A stretch of DNA of 64,000 nt from PALSA-894 sp963734185 (GTDB taxonomy: Bacteria > Pseudomonadota > Alphaproteobacteria > Rhizobiales > Xanthobacteraceae), in NCBI GenBank assembly GCA_963734185.1, contig CAVTGA010000002.1, positions 1,612,001 through 1,676,000 on the forward strand. The letters run 5' to 3'. The position numbers and the translations under genes are program-made. The notes under the pieces were generated by a model. The model was not told where the DNA came from. It saw only the letters and a list, made by a program, of their open reading frames with translations, and did not search any database. The first letter of the stretch is position 1. Every line of letters begins with the position of its first letter. Positions 6,487 to 14,714 of the stretch are shown here, in pieces.

Positions 6487-7383
6487 ATGAGCTCGCTCGC
6501 CAGCAAGCAAGGCCCGCGCTACCGCCACAGCGCCGGCGAAGAAGAGCCGTACGAGATGCTCGCCGTCGAGAAGCTCACCCCGATCATCGGCGCGGAGATC
6601 TCGGGCGTCGACCTCGGCAAGCTGGTCTCGGACGATGCACGCTCCAACCGGCAGATGGACGAGATCCATCGCGCGCTCGCCGAGAACGCCGTCATCTTCT
6701 TCCGCGACCAGCACATCACGCCGGCCCAGCACCTCGCGTTCGGGCGCAAGTTCGGCGAGCTGCACGTGCACCCGGCCGCGCCGCACGAGCCGGGCGAGCC
6801 GGCGCTGATGAAGATTTATGCCGACAAGGATTCCCCGCGCGCCAACGGCGAGGGCTGGCACACCGACGTCTCCTGCGACGTCGAGCCGCCGATGGGGTCG
6901 ATCCTCTACATCCGCCAGTGCCCGCCGCGCGGCGGCGACACCTTGTTCGCCTCGATGTATGCGGCCTACAAGTCGCTGTCGGATCGCATGAAGGCCTATC
7001 TCGACGGGCTCACTGCGCTGCATGACGGCGAGATGGCGTATCGCGGGCTCTATTCGAATTACGGCGTCGCCGACAAGCCCAATTATCCGCGCGCCGAGCA
7101 TCCGGTGGTGCGCACCCATCCGGTGACCGGCAAGAAGGCGCTCTACGTCAACCGCGGCTTCACCAGCCACATCATCGGCCTGCCGCGCGACGAGAGCGAC
7201 GCGATCCTCGGCTACCTCTACAGCCATGCTGAGAACCCGCTGTTCCAGTGCCGCTTCCGCTGGAGCGAGAACGCGATCGCGTTCTGGGACAACCGCTGCA
7301 CCCAGCACCGCGCCATGTGGGACTACTGGCCGCACACGCGCTCGGGCAACCGGGTGACGGTGAAAGGCGAGCGGCCGGTGTGA
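6487..7383 (+). CDS. TauD/TfdA-family Fe(II)/2-oxoglutarate dioxygenase
   Basis: A cytoplasmic non-heme iron oxygenase that couples 2-oxoglutarate decarboxylation to substrate hydroxylation. The facial triad is visible: His125 and Asp127 in EGWHTDVSC and the distal His274 in CTQHRAMWDYW. The conserved Arg285 in HTRSGNRV should bind 2-oxoglutarate. Length 298 is usual for taurine/2,4-D/alkylsulfate-type members. The sequence does not name the substrate, and no sulfonate or aromatic transport genes are adjacent. A further ATG lies at residue 24. Confidence 0.88.
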   Translation: MSSLASKQGPRYRHSAGEEEPYEMLAVEKLTPIIGAEISGVDLGKLVSDDARSNRQMDEIHRALAENAVIFFRDQHITPAQHLAFGRKFGELHVHPAAPHEPGEPALMKIYADKDSPRANGEGWHTDVSCDVEPPMGSILYIRQCPPRGGDTLFASMYAAYKSLSDRMKAYLDGLTALHDGEMAYRGLYSNYGVADKPNYPRAEHPVVRTHPVTGKKALYVNRGFTSHIIGLPRDESDAILGYLYSHAENPLFQCRFRWSENAIAFWDNRCTQHRAMWDYWPHTRSGNRVTVKGERPV

Positions 7384-7439
7384 GGCGTGGAGCCCATTGG
7401 GCCGCCGTATCGGAGTACCAGGATATATATCCTCATTTG
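7384..7439. other. Start of the gene-free stretch, with a 14 bp AT palindrome
   Basis: Right after the dioxygenase stop lies AGGATATATATCCT (7420-7433), a perfect palindrome in otherwise GC-rich DNA. A second inverted repeat, CATGAA-ATG-TTCATG, follows at 7453-7467. These could be regulatory sites in front of the candidate RNA. Confidence 0.35.
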
Positions 7440-7916
7440 TAGTGATCCGGCTCATGAAATGTTCATGCGCTAGGTCTATCCTCTAGCCATCCTCGCTCGT
7501 GAGGGGCGCCTCCGGAGGCATCCCGAGTGTCGGAGCGAGGCTGCGGTCCCTCCGCCCGGCAGGCATGCCGGTCCGGGGCGGCTCGAGAGCTCTACCTGGA
7601 GGGCACTACGACCTTCCCGCCAGGAGCTGGCTGATCATGGTGGGCAACCATCATGGAAAGCGTATCTCGGGCTCGATAAATCCGCGGCGAAGCGCCGAGA
7701 GGCGCGCCGGCCTGCGTCATTGGCCGGTCATCCTCCGGCGCTCCGGAGATGGGTCCTACCGCGAGGCGGACCACCAGGTGCGGCGTATCCGCACCAGCGC
7801 TTCCCGGCGCTTCGCTCCCCTCACATTGGAGAGCGAGAAAGAAGACAAAGGGGCACCCGGCCCCCGCCCAACCGGGCCAATCGCATTGGCTGTTTGACAA
7901 GTGAATCAAGACCCGT
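7440..7916 (+). ncRNA. Candidate structured RNA region (unassigned, strand uncertain)
   Basis: No credible protein is encoded here: the frames are short, unlike each other, and without family resemblance. The stretch is full of local inverted repeats: GCCTCCGGAGGC (7508-7519), CCGGCA-GGCA-TGCCGG (7556-7571), ATGGT-GGGCA-ACCAT (7637-7651) and GGTGCGG-CGTAT-CCGCACC (7777-7795). A 10 bp hairpin at 7917-7943 closes it on the right. It resembles none of the RNAs I tried to match (RNase P, tmRNA, 6S, SRP). It could be an independent RNA or a long leader of the Bug gene at 8015. Confidence 0.35.
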
Positions 7917-7970
7917 AAGGCGGGGCATACGTTGCCCCGCCTTCGCGGGGCATGCTTTGCTCGCCCTACG
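7917..7970. repeat. Hairpin plus family B half-element
   Basis: AAGGCGGGGC (7917-7926) and GCCCCGCCTT (7934-7943) form a perfect 10 bp stem. The stretch ends with CTTTGCTCGCCCTAC (7956-7970), one base off the right end of family B. No T-run follows, so termination is uncertain. Confidence 0.55.
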
Positions 7971-8014
7971 GCGCTATGCTGGTGCGCGGGGCGCAATCGA
8001 AGGAGCTCACGATC

Positions 8015-8998
8015 ATGCGGCCGGCTGCGCGCGTCATGTCAAGGTTCATGCTGGCGTTTGTCGCCGTCCTCTCAATGGCACCCGCGTCGTCAATTGCGGC
8101 CGACGACTACCCCAACCGCCCCGTGCGCCTCATCATCCCATTCCCCCCGGGCGGCTCCAACGATGTGGTCGGACGCCTGGTCGCCAACCAGCTCTCCGAG
8201 AAGCTCGGCCACAAGGTGTTCGTCGACAACCGCGGCGGCGCCGGCGGCGTGCTCGGCACCGAGGCCGCCGCCAATGCGGCGCCCGACGGCTATACGCTGC
8301 TCGTGGTCTCGATCGCGCACGCGGTGAACCCGGCGCTCTACAAGCTCAACTACGATCCGATCAAATCCTTCGCGCCGATCTCGATCATGGCCACCGGCCC
8401 CAACGTCCTGGTGGTGAACCCGCAGCTTCCGGTGCACTCGGTGCAGGAGCTGCTCGCGCTGGTCGAGCAGAAGCCCGGTGAGATCGACTACGCCTCCGCG
8501 GGCGTCGGCAGCTTCCAGCATCTCGGCGGCGAGTTGTTCAAGCTGGTCGCGGGCGTGAACCTGCAGCACGTGCCCTACAAGGGCGGCGGGCCCGCCATGC
8601 AGGACGTGATCGCCGGCCACGTGAAGGTCATGTTCTCTTCCCTGGTGCAGACCACCCCGTTCATCCAGTCCGGACAGCTGCGCGCGCTCGGCGTCGGCGG
8701 GGAAAAACGCAATCCGGTGCTGCCCGACGTGCCGACCATCCAGGAGGCGGGCGTGCCCGGTTATGTCGCCGACAACTGGTGGGGCATCGTGGCGCCGGCC
8801 GGCACGCCGCAGCCGATCGTCGATCGGCTCTACCGCGACATCCAGGCGGCGGTGAAATCGCCCGAGCTGACCGCCGCGTTCGCGCGCGAAGGCGCCGCGG
8901 CGGTGACCATGACCACGGCGCAATTCGGCGCGTATATGGAATCCGAAATGGCCAAATGGGCGCGCGTGGTGAAGGAAGGCAACATCCGCCCGCAATAG
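8015..8998 (+). CDS. Bug-family (tripartite tricarboxylate transporter) solute-binding protein
   Basis: A periplasmic binding protein of the TctC/Bug type, which captures organic acids. A signal peptide is visible (residues 8-28, ending PASSIAA), and the mature protein begins with YPNRPVRLIIPFPPGGSND, the family hallmark, followed by VDNRGGAGG and APDGYTLL. The ATG at 8015 has AAGGAG 10 bases upstream; the in-frame frame opens earlier but lacks a site. No tctA/tctB membrane genes are near, as is usual for the many orphan Bug genes in such bacteria. Together with the aldolase downstream it may serve uptake of a carboxylate, but the ligand is unknown. Confidence 0.9.
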   Translation: MRPAARVMSRFMLAFVAVLSMAPASSIAADDYPNRPVRLIIPFPPGGSNDVVGRLVANQLSEKLGHKVFVDNRGGAGGVLGTEAAANAAPDGYTLLVVSIAHAVNPALYKLNYDPIKSFAPISIMATGPNVLVVNPQLPVHSVQELLALVEQKPGEIDYASAGVGSFQHLGGELFKLVAGVNLQHVPYKGGGPAMQDVIAGHVKVMFSSLVQTTPFIQSGQLRALGVGGEKRNPVLPDVPTIQEAGVPGYVADNWWGIVAPAGTPQPIVDRLYRDIQAAVKSPELTAAFAREGAAAVTMTTAQFGAYMESEMAKWARVVKEGNIRPQ

Positions 8999-9098
8999 GG
9001 CGGCGAGCCATTCGTCCGCCATCACGCAGCGTTGCGTCCGGATGCATTGACCTTAGGGCCGCATTGCCCGAGCCTGTGGACGATCAAGGAGGCGACCC

Positions 9099-9875
9099 AT
9101 GCTGCAGGAAACCATCGAAAACGGCGTCGACGTCGAGACCGCGAAGCGCCAGGTGCGCGTCGACCTCGCAGCCGCGCACCGGCTGTGCGTCAAGGAAGGC
9201 TTTCACGAGGGCATCTTCAATCACCTGACCGCGCGCGTGCCGGGCGCCAACGACCGCTACTACCAGATCCCGTTCGGGCTGCACTGGTCCGAGGTCAACG
9301 CGAGCTGCTTCATGGAAGTCGGCTATGACGGCACGCGCCGCACCGGCGAGGGCCACGTCGAAGAATCGTGCTACTGCATCCACGCGCCGATGCACCGCCT
9401 GCTGCCGAATGCCGGCGCCGTGTTCCACACCCATATGCCGTTCGTGAGCGCGCTGGCGCGGCTCGAAGACCCGCGCATCCTCCCGATCGGGCAGACCGAG
9501 CTCGGGATCGCCTGTCACACCGCCTATGACGACACTTACACCGGGCCGGCAGTCGATCCGGCCGAGGGCGAGCGGCTCGCCGGCGTCTGCGGCGACAAGA
9601 GCGTGCTGATGATGGCGAACCACGGCGTCGCCACCATCGGCAGAACAGTCTCCGAAGCCTACGACCTGCTCTACTACACCGAGCGCGTCGCGCAGGTGCA
9701 GGTCTACGCCATGTGGACCGGCCGGCCGTTGAAGGTGCTGCCGCAGAACGTGATCGACGCCACGATGGCGGAATTCCAGAGCGGCCGTACCTATGCGGGC
9801 AAGCGGCCGGACGTGTGGCACTTCGATGCGCTCAAGCGCATGCTCGACCGCAAGGAGCCGGACTACAAGGACTAA
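9099..9875 (+). CDS. Class II aldolase/adducin-family protein
   Basis: Zinc-dependent aldolase fold of the fuculose-phosphate aldolase/adducin group. Zn ligands are visible as His110 and His112 in AVFHTHMPF and His175 in MMANHGVA. 258 residues. Several members with this N-terminus are of unknown substrate, so aldolase or decarboxylase activity cannot be specified. It follows the Bug protein by 100 bases with GGAGG upstream of the ATG, and the pair may be co-expressed. A family A palindromic repeat follows its stop. Confidence 0.85.
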   Translation: MLQETIENGVDVETAKRQVRVDLAAAHRLCVKEGFHEGIFNHLTARVPGANDRYYQIPFGLHWSEVNASCFMEVGYDGTRRTGEGHVEESCYCIHAPMHRLLPNAGAVFHTHMPFVSALARLEDPRILPIGQTELGIACHTAYDDTYTGPAVDPAEGERLAGVCGDKSVLMMANHGVATIGRTVSEAYDLLYYTERVAQVQVYAMWTGRPLKVLPQNVIDATMAEFQSGRTYAGKRPDVWHFDALKRMLDRKEPDYKD

Positions 9876-9878
9876 CCA

Positions 9879-9975
9879 GTAGCCCGGATGAAGCGAGCGT
9901 AGCGAAGCGAAATCCGGGGCGGTCTCGCGGCCGGCATAACTGCTCCCGCATTGCGCTTCGCTTCATGCGGGCTAC
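9879..9975. repeat. Family A intergenic palindromic repeat
   Basis: Starts GTAGCCCGGATGAAGCG and ends CGCTTCATGCGGGCTAC at 9975; the outer arms are complementary apart from one position. It separates the aldolase from msrB, 13 bases before the msrB start. Confidence 0.78.
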
Positions 9976-9987
9976 AAGGACTGGCGC

Positions 9988-10389
9988 ATGGAAACCAAGA
10001 CCTTCCCGGTCACCCGGACCGACGCCGAATGGCGCAAACTGCTCACGCCCGAGCAGTACGACGTCATGCGCGCGCACGGCACCGAGCGGCCGGGAAGCTG
10101 CGCGCTCAACTACGAGAAGCGCAGCGGCGCGTTCTCCTGCGCCGGCTGCGACCAGAAGCTGTTCGTGTCGCACAAGAAGTTCGAGAGCGGCACCGGCTGG
10201 CCGAGCTTCAACGATCCGGAGCCCGGCGCGGTCGAGACCACCACGGACCGCAGCTACGGCATGGTGCGCACCGAGGTGCACTGCAGCCGCTGCGGCAGCC
10301 ATCTCGGCCACGTGTTCCCCGACGGCCCGCCGCCGACGCACCAGCGCTATTGCATCAACGGCGTGGCGATGAATTTTGCGCCGGACTGA
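9988..10389 (+). CDS. msrB: Peptide-methionine (R)-S-oxide reductase
   Basis: Repairs the R epimer of methionine sulfoxide in proteins, with thioredoxin as reductant; cytoplasmic, as no signal is present. The zinc-binding pairs are Cys51/Cys54 (SCAGCD) and Cys99/Cys102 (HCSRCG). The catalytic Cys122 is in HQRYCINGVAMNF. ESGTGWPSFNDP is the conserved substrate-site loop. Length 133 is normal. Cys38 is a candidate recycling cysteine. It stands alone behind a palindromic repeat, and its ribosome site would lie just past the repeat end (AAGGA). Confidence 0.96.
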   Translation: METKTFPVTRTDAEWRKLLTPEQYDVMRAHGTERPGSCALNYEKRSGAFSCAGCDQKLFVSHKKFESGTGWPSFNDPEPGAVETTTDRSYGMVRTEVHCSRCGSHLGHVFPDGPPPTHQRYCINGVAMNFAPD

Positions 10390-10392
10390 ACC

Positions 10393-11382
10393 CTAGATCG
10401 TCACGTAGACCAGGTCTTCGAGCGCCGGCTTCAATTGCGGATAGCGGAACGCATAGCCCGACTCCAGCGTGCGCTTCGGCCGCACCAGTTGCCCGCGCAG
10501 CAGGATCGAGGAACGCTCGTCGCCGACGAGGAAGCGCACCAGCCATTCCGGCACCGACCACATCACCGGACGGCGCAGACGCGCCGCCAAGTTTTCGATG
10601 AACTCGCGGTTGGTGACGATGCCGGGCGACACCGCATTGTAGCGTCCGTGGGTTTCCGGATGATCGATGACGTGCAGCAGGATGCCGACCATGTCGTCGA
10701 TGTGGATCCAGGGCAGCATCTGCCGGCCCGAGCCGATCACCGCGCCAAGCCCGAGGCAGAACGGCAGACGGATGATGGGAAGGAAGCCGCGCGCGCGTCC
10801 GATCTGCCAAAGCCGGCCGAGGTAGGATTTGCGGTCGACCTTGCCGAGCACCACGCCGATGCGCAGCTTGACGTGGCGCAGCCGCGTCGCGTCGACGCCG
10901 TCCGCGGCCGCTTCCCACTGGCCGACCAGCTCGGCGGGGAAGTCCATGCCCATCGGCTTGGAATCCTCGTCGAGCTCCGGATGCGCCTGCCCGGCGTCGA
11001 GCTCGCGCGTGCCGTAGAAGCACTTGCCCGCCGTGGACACGAACACCGCGGGCGGCATCGGGCTCTGGTTCAACGCCGCGACCAGCTGCCGGGTGGTCTC
11101 GACGCGCGAGCGGATGACCTCGTCGCGATAGGCGTCGTTCCAGCGCCGCTTGACGTCGAGGATGTGCTGCCCCGCGAGATTGACCACCGCGTCGCAGGCG
11201 GGCAGGCCGTTCCCGGCCAGCTCGTCCCAGGTGATGCGGCCGGGGCCGCTGCTGCGCGAGATCAGCGTGACGCGGTCGCCGCGCTCCACGAGCGCTTTGG
11301 CGAGCGCACTACCGATGAATCCGCTGCCGCCGCCGATGACGACATGACGGCTGTTGTCTCCAGGTCGGGCTGCAGATGACAT
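10393..11382 (-). CDS. TIGR01777-family NAD(P)-dependent epimerase (SDR39U1/YfcH-like)
   Basis: An atypical short-chain dehydrogenase with the nucleotide-binding motif GGGSGFIGSALAKAL near residue 18 and the domain order of the sugar-epimerase-like YfcH family, including the C-terminal DUF1731-type end (RRPVMWSVPEWLVRFLVG then KRTLESGYAFRYP). 329 residues, a little longer than usual. Function in the family is not established; a link to cell division has been suggested by annotation only. It converges on msrB with three bases between the stops. Confidence 0.85.
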   Translation of the reverse strand: MSSAARPGDNSRHVVIGGGSGFIGSALAKALVERGDRVTLISRSSGPGRITWDELAGNGLPACDAVVNLAGQHILDVKRRWNDAYRDEVIRSRVETTRQLVAALNQSPMPPAVFVSTAGKCFYGTRELDAGQAHPELDEDSKPMGMDFPAELVGQWEAAADGVDATRLRHVKLRIGVVLGKVDRKSYLGRLWQIGRARGFLPIIRLPFCLGLGAVIGSGRQMLPWIHIDDMVGILLHVIDHPETHGRYNAVSPGIVTNREFIENLAARLRRPVMWSVPEWLVRFLVGDERSSILLRGQLVRPKRTLESGYAFRYPQLKPALEDLVYVTI

Positions 11383-11504
11383 GGGCCGCGCACCTCAGGG
11401 CTGATGTTGGCCCTTAGCCTAGTTGCCTTGTCTTGCCGTTAACGTCCGGCATCAAACTGCGGGAAATCTGCGACGCCAGGACCGATCGGCCTTACACTGT
11501 CGCA

Positions 11505-12629
11505 ATGAGCACATCCGCGCCAAAGCCCTTCACCCTCCATGTGCCGGATGCCGACCTCGCCGATCTCAAGGCGCGGCTGGCGCGCACGCGCTGGCCCGAC
11601 GAGCCGCCGCTCACGCCGTGGGCGACCGGCACGAGCGTCGCGTATCTCGAGACGCTGGCCGACTACTGGCGGACCGGATTCGACTGGCGCGCCTGGGAAG
11701 CCAAGCTCAACGGCCTGCGCCAGTTCACGCTTCCCCTCGGCGGCATCGACCTGCACTTCATCCATGAGCCGAGCCGCTCGCCCAATCCAATGCCGCTCCT
11801 GATCTCGCACGGCTGGCCGGGCTCGGTGTTCGAGTTCCACAAGATCATCCCGCTGTTGACCGAGCATTTCACCGTGATCGCGCCGTCGCTGCCCGGCTAT
11901 CCGCTCTCGTTCAAGCCCGGGCAGAAGCGGTTCGGCAGCGTGGAAATCGCCGAGCTGTTTGCGCAGCTGATGACGGCGCTCGGCTACGAGCGCTTCGGCG
12001 CGCAGGGCGGAGACTGGGGCGGTTTCATCACCTCGGTGCTCGGCCATCGCTTTCCCGAGCGCGTGACCGGCATCCACCTCAATCTGCTGCCGGTGCGGCG
12101 CGATCCGGCGCTGCTGCCCGATCCGAACGCGGAGGAGAGAACCTATCTGGCGCAGCTCGGCAATTTCCTCAAGGAGGAAACCGGCTATCAGTGGATCCAA
12201 GGCACCAAACCGCAGACGCTTGCGTTCGCGCTCAACGATTCGCCCGCGGGCCTCGCCGCCTGGATCGTGGAGAAATTCCGCGCCTGGACCGACAATGCGG
12301 GCAGTCCCGAAGATGCGGTGACGCGCGACGAGATGCTCGCCGACATCTCGCTCTATTGGTTCACCGGCGCGATCGGAGCGTCGTTCTGGCCCTACTACGC
12401 GCGCATGCACGGGCCGTGGCCGATTCCGGACGGCGAGACCATCAAGGTGCCGATGGGCTACGCGGAGTTTCCCAAGGAAATCCTGAGCCCGCCGCGCTCG
12501 CTCGCCGAGCGGGTCTATACCGATATCCGCCGCTGGACGCGGATGAAAAAGGGCGGCCACTTCGCGGCGCTCGAACAGCCGCAAGCGCTCGCAGACGAGA
12601 TCGGGGCGTTCTTCGCGAGCCTGCGGTAA
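11505..12629 (+). CDS. Epoxide hydrolase family protein (alpha/beta hydrolase)
   Basis: An N-terminal epoxide-hydrolase segment (FTLHVPDADLADLKARLART) precedes the alpha/beta-hydrolase core. The oxyanion motif HGWPGS is at 102-107, the nucleophile Asp170 is in QGGDWGG and the catalytic His352 is in KKGGHFAALE, as in microsomal-type epoxide hydrolases. ATG 11505 gives 374 residues and begins where family similarity begins; the longer open frame lacks support. It would hydrate epoxides to diols in the cytoplasm; the natural substrate is unknown. A cupin gene follows 125 bases downstream on the same strand. Confidence 0.9.
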   Translation: MSTSAPKPFTLHVPDADLADLKARLARTRWPDEPPLTPWATGTSVAYLETLADYWRTGFDWRAWEAKLNGLRQFTLPLGGIDLHFIHEPSRSPNPMPLLISHGWPGSVFEFHKIIPLLTEHFTVIAPSLPGYPLSFKPGQKRFGSVEIAELFAQLMTALGYERFGAQGGDWGGFITSVLGHRFPERVTGIHLNLLPVRRDPALLPDPNAEERTYLAQLGNFLKEETGYQWIQGTKPQTLAFALNDSPAGLAAWIVEKFRAWTDNAGSPEDAVTRDEMLADISLYWFTGAIGASFWPYYARMHGPWPIPDGETIKVPMGYAEFPKEILSPPRSLAERVYTDIRRWTRMKKGGHFAALEQPQALADEIGAFFASLR

Positions 12630-12754
12630 TCGGCGCAGCCGCAGCGGCGCGCGGCGTGAACGCGCCAGTGATCGGCCGCATCGCACCATGATATTCCCGG
12701 TTGCGTACGTCGCGTCATGCCGCGGGGCGTCCAATCCATGGAGGAGACAGGCCG

Positions 12755-13255
12755 ATGACGAATCCTTACCTGTTCGATCTCGTGAACTCCAAGCCGGTGC
12801 TGAAGAAGCCGTCCGGCACCGTGCAGGCGGCCTATCAGGGGTCGTTTCCGATCGTGACCGGTCAAAACGCCGCCATGGTCCTGGTGGTCCTGGAAAAGGG
12901 CGGCATCCGCGAGCCGCACTGGCATCCCAATGCCTGGGAGTTCGACTACTGCATCAGCGGGACGGCCCGCATGTCGGTCGTCGCGCCGAACAATCAGTGG
13001 CAGAGTTTTGAAGTGAAGGCCGGCCAGGTCGTGTTCATTCCGCAGGGGTTCTTCCACTATTTCGAGAACGCCGGCGAGGACGAGCTGCGCTTCCTGGTGG
13101 TGTTCAACGACAGCGCCAAGGAGAGCGACGACGATATCGGCATCTCGGTGTCCTTGGGCGGCACGCCCAACCAAGTGCTCGCGGCCACGTTCGGCGTGCC
13201 GCTCAAGGCATTCGAGCAGATCCCCAAGCTGCATAAGGAGGTCGTCATCGTGTAG
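12755..13255 (+). CDS. Cupin-domain protein, oxalate-decarboxylase-like (166 aa)
   Basis: A single bicupin-type half with a complete metal site: His55, His57, Glu62 in REPHWHPNAWEFDYC and His101 in QGFFHYFENAG. This is the pattern of Mn-dependent oxalate decarboxylase/oxidase cupins, but single-domain members have varied roles. A GGAGGA site lies 10 bases before the ATG. It is the intact relative of the remnant at 1592-1987 and helps show what that gene has lost. Possibly co-transcribed with the epoxide hydrolase upstream. Confidence 0.85.
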   Translation: MTNPYLFDLVNSKPVLKKPSGTVQAAYQGSFPIVTGQNAAMVLVVLEKGGIREPHWHPNAWEFDYCISGTARMSVVAPNNQWQSFEVKAGQVVFIPQGFFHYFENAGEDELRFLVVFNDSAKESDDDIGISVSLGGTPNQVLAATFGVPLKAFEQIPKLHKEVVIV

Positions 13256-13279
13256 CGATGGCTGCAAGCGAGCGCGCCG

Positions 13280-14011
13280 TCAGAACTTCCCGTACTTCAG
13301 ATAGGCCTGCTGCGGATCCATGCCGCCGAGGATGGCGGTGCGGATCTGGCTCTCGGTGCCGACTTCCTGCTCGGCCGCGACGACGATCTCGGCCGACTTT
13401 TCGCGTGGGAGCACAATAATCCCGTCGCGATCGGCGAGCAGGTAGTCGTGCGGGTTGACGACGACCTTGCCGATGCGCAGCGGCACGTCGAAGGCGTCCG
13501 CCATCCAGTAGCCGACGATGTCGCGCGGCGTCGCGTAGCGGGCGTAGACCGGAAAGCCCATCTCCATCAGGAACTCGACGTCGCGCGTGCCGCCGTCGAT
13601 GACGACGCCGGCGACGCCCTTGCGCATCAGCGTTTCGCCCGACAGTTCGCCCATGTGGGCGACTTCGTCGTCGTTTGCCTCGATCACCACCACGTGGCCG
13701 GCCTTGGCCTTGGCCAGGAACTCGGTCCAGGCGAGCAATGTCGCATGCGCGTCGGCCTTGCGGTCGACGCGTCCGCGCAGCGTGCACACCGGGCCGGCGA
13801 AGGTCTTGGCCACCGTCAGCGGCCGGATGGTGTGCGGCAGGGTGAAATCCTTGCATCCCATGCCGCGCATGACGTCGTGGATGACGCCGGTATAGAGCTT
13901 GGCGAGCCGGGGCGTGAGGTCCTGATGCGCTTCGTCGAGCATCGCGGCCGCCGCGCGTGCACGGCTCGTGGACGCGCGCGCCATATCGAGTGCGCTCTTT
14001 GCCTTGGCCAT
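13280..14011 (-). CDS. RraA-family protein (HMG/CHA aldolase-like)
   Basis: The RraA fold is seen in GELSGETLMRKGVAGVVIDG with TRD directly after, the conserved segment that in true 4-hydroxy-4-methyl-2-oxoglutarate aldolases carries the substrate and metal-binding Gly, Arg and Asp. An N-terminal helical part of about 40 residues precedes it. 243 residues. Members either act as class II pyruvate aldolases or, as in E. coli RraA, bind RNase E; the sequence cannot decide, though the retained Arg-Asp pair favours an enzyme. It converges with the cupin gene. Confidence 0.82.
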   Translation of the reverse strand: MAKAKSALDMARASTSRARAAAAMLDEAHQDLTPRLAKLYTGVIHDVMRGMGCKDFTLPHTIRPLTVAKTFAGPVCTLRGRVDRKADAHATLLAWTEFLAKAKAGHVVVIEANDDEVAHMGELSGETLMRKGVAGVVIDGGTRDVEFLMEMGFPVYARYATPRDIVGYWMADAFDVPLRIGKVVVNPHDYLLADRDGIIVLPREKSAEIVVAAEQEVGTESQIRTAILGGMDPQQAYLKYGKF

Positions 14012-14054
14012 GGCTTCCCCCCTGGTCGCCGGAAGCCGTCGCTGCTTCCCGGCG

Positions 14055-14714
14055 TCAGATCACATTCGCGGCGATGTTCACCGTCAACGCAACGATGGTC
14101 GTGTTGAACAGGAACGACACGAATCCATGCGCCACGACTAGGCGACGAATCCACTTGTTGGTCACGCCCACGTCCGACACTTGGAACGTCATGCCGATCA
14201 CGAACGAGAAGTAGATGAAGTCCCAGTAGTCCGGCTTCTCGTCGCCGGGGAAGTCGAGGCCGTTGGCGCGCTCTCCTTCGCCGTAGAAGTCATGCGCGTA
14301 GTGTAGCGCGAAAATCACGTGCATGAAGACCCAGGACAAGACCACGGTCGAGATGGCGATCGCAATGTAGCCTGCGCCGCTGTCGGAATTCTTCGCGGCG
14401 GAGAGTTCGACGAAAATGGCGCCAAGGCTTGCGATGGCTGCGCCGACGGTCAGGATCAGCAGCACCAGCGCCCCTTCATCCTGAACGGTTGCGCGGCGCT
14501 TGATCTGCGCGATCGACGATCGCGTCATCACGACGGCGACGGTAATCAAGTAGAACGCGACCCCGACATTCCAGCCGATCAGGGCGCGGGTCACCGGCAG
14601 CCAGGCGCCCGGCAGGATGAAGTACGTGGCGATGCCGAGCGCGATGGCGATGAGCAGGCGAAGGTGCGCGCGCGCCGTGCCGACGATCCAGGGCGCCCGA
14701 CGCCGGGCGGTCAT
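14055..14714 (-). CDS. DUF1345-family membrane protein
   Basis: 219 residues with about five membrane segments, for example LLIAIALGIATYFILPG, VGVAFYLITVAVVM, LVLLILTVGAAIASLGAIFV, IAIAISTVVLSWVFMHVIF and a C-terminal helix. The signature FALHYAHDFYGEG and YWDFIYFSFVIGMTFQVSDV places it in DUF1345, an inner-membrane family of unknown function. Its ATG overlaps the TGA of the upstream polyprenyl synthase by four bases, so the two are translationally coupled. Confidence 0.88.
   Translation of the reverse strand: MTARRRAPWIVGTARAHLRLLIAIALGIATYFILPGAWLPVTRALIGWNVGVAFYLITVAVVMTRSSIAQIKRRATVQDEGALVLLILTVGAAIASLGAIFVELSAAKNSDSGAGYIAIAISTVVLSWVFMHVIFALHYAHDFYGEGERANGLDFPGDEKPDYWDFIYFSFVIGMTFQVSDVGVTNKWIRRLVVAHGFVSFLFNTTIVALTVNIAANVI

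Noticed and set aside
7440..7916. Known RNAs (RNase P, tmRNA, 6S, SRP) in the gene-free stretch
   Set aside because: None of their conserved cores as I know them is present; the region was kept only as an unassigned candidate.
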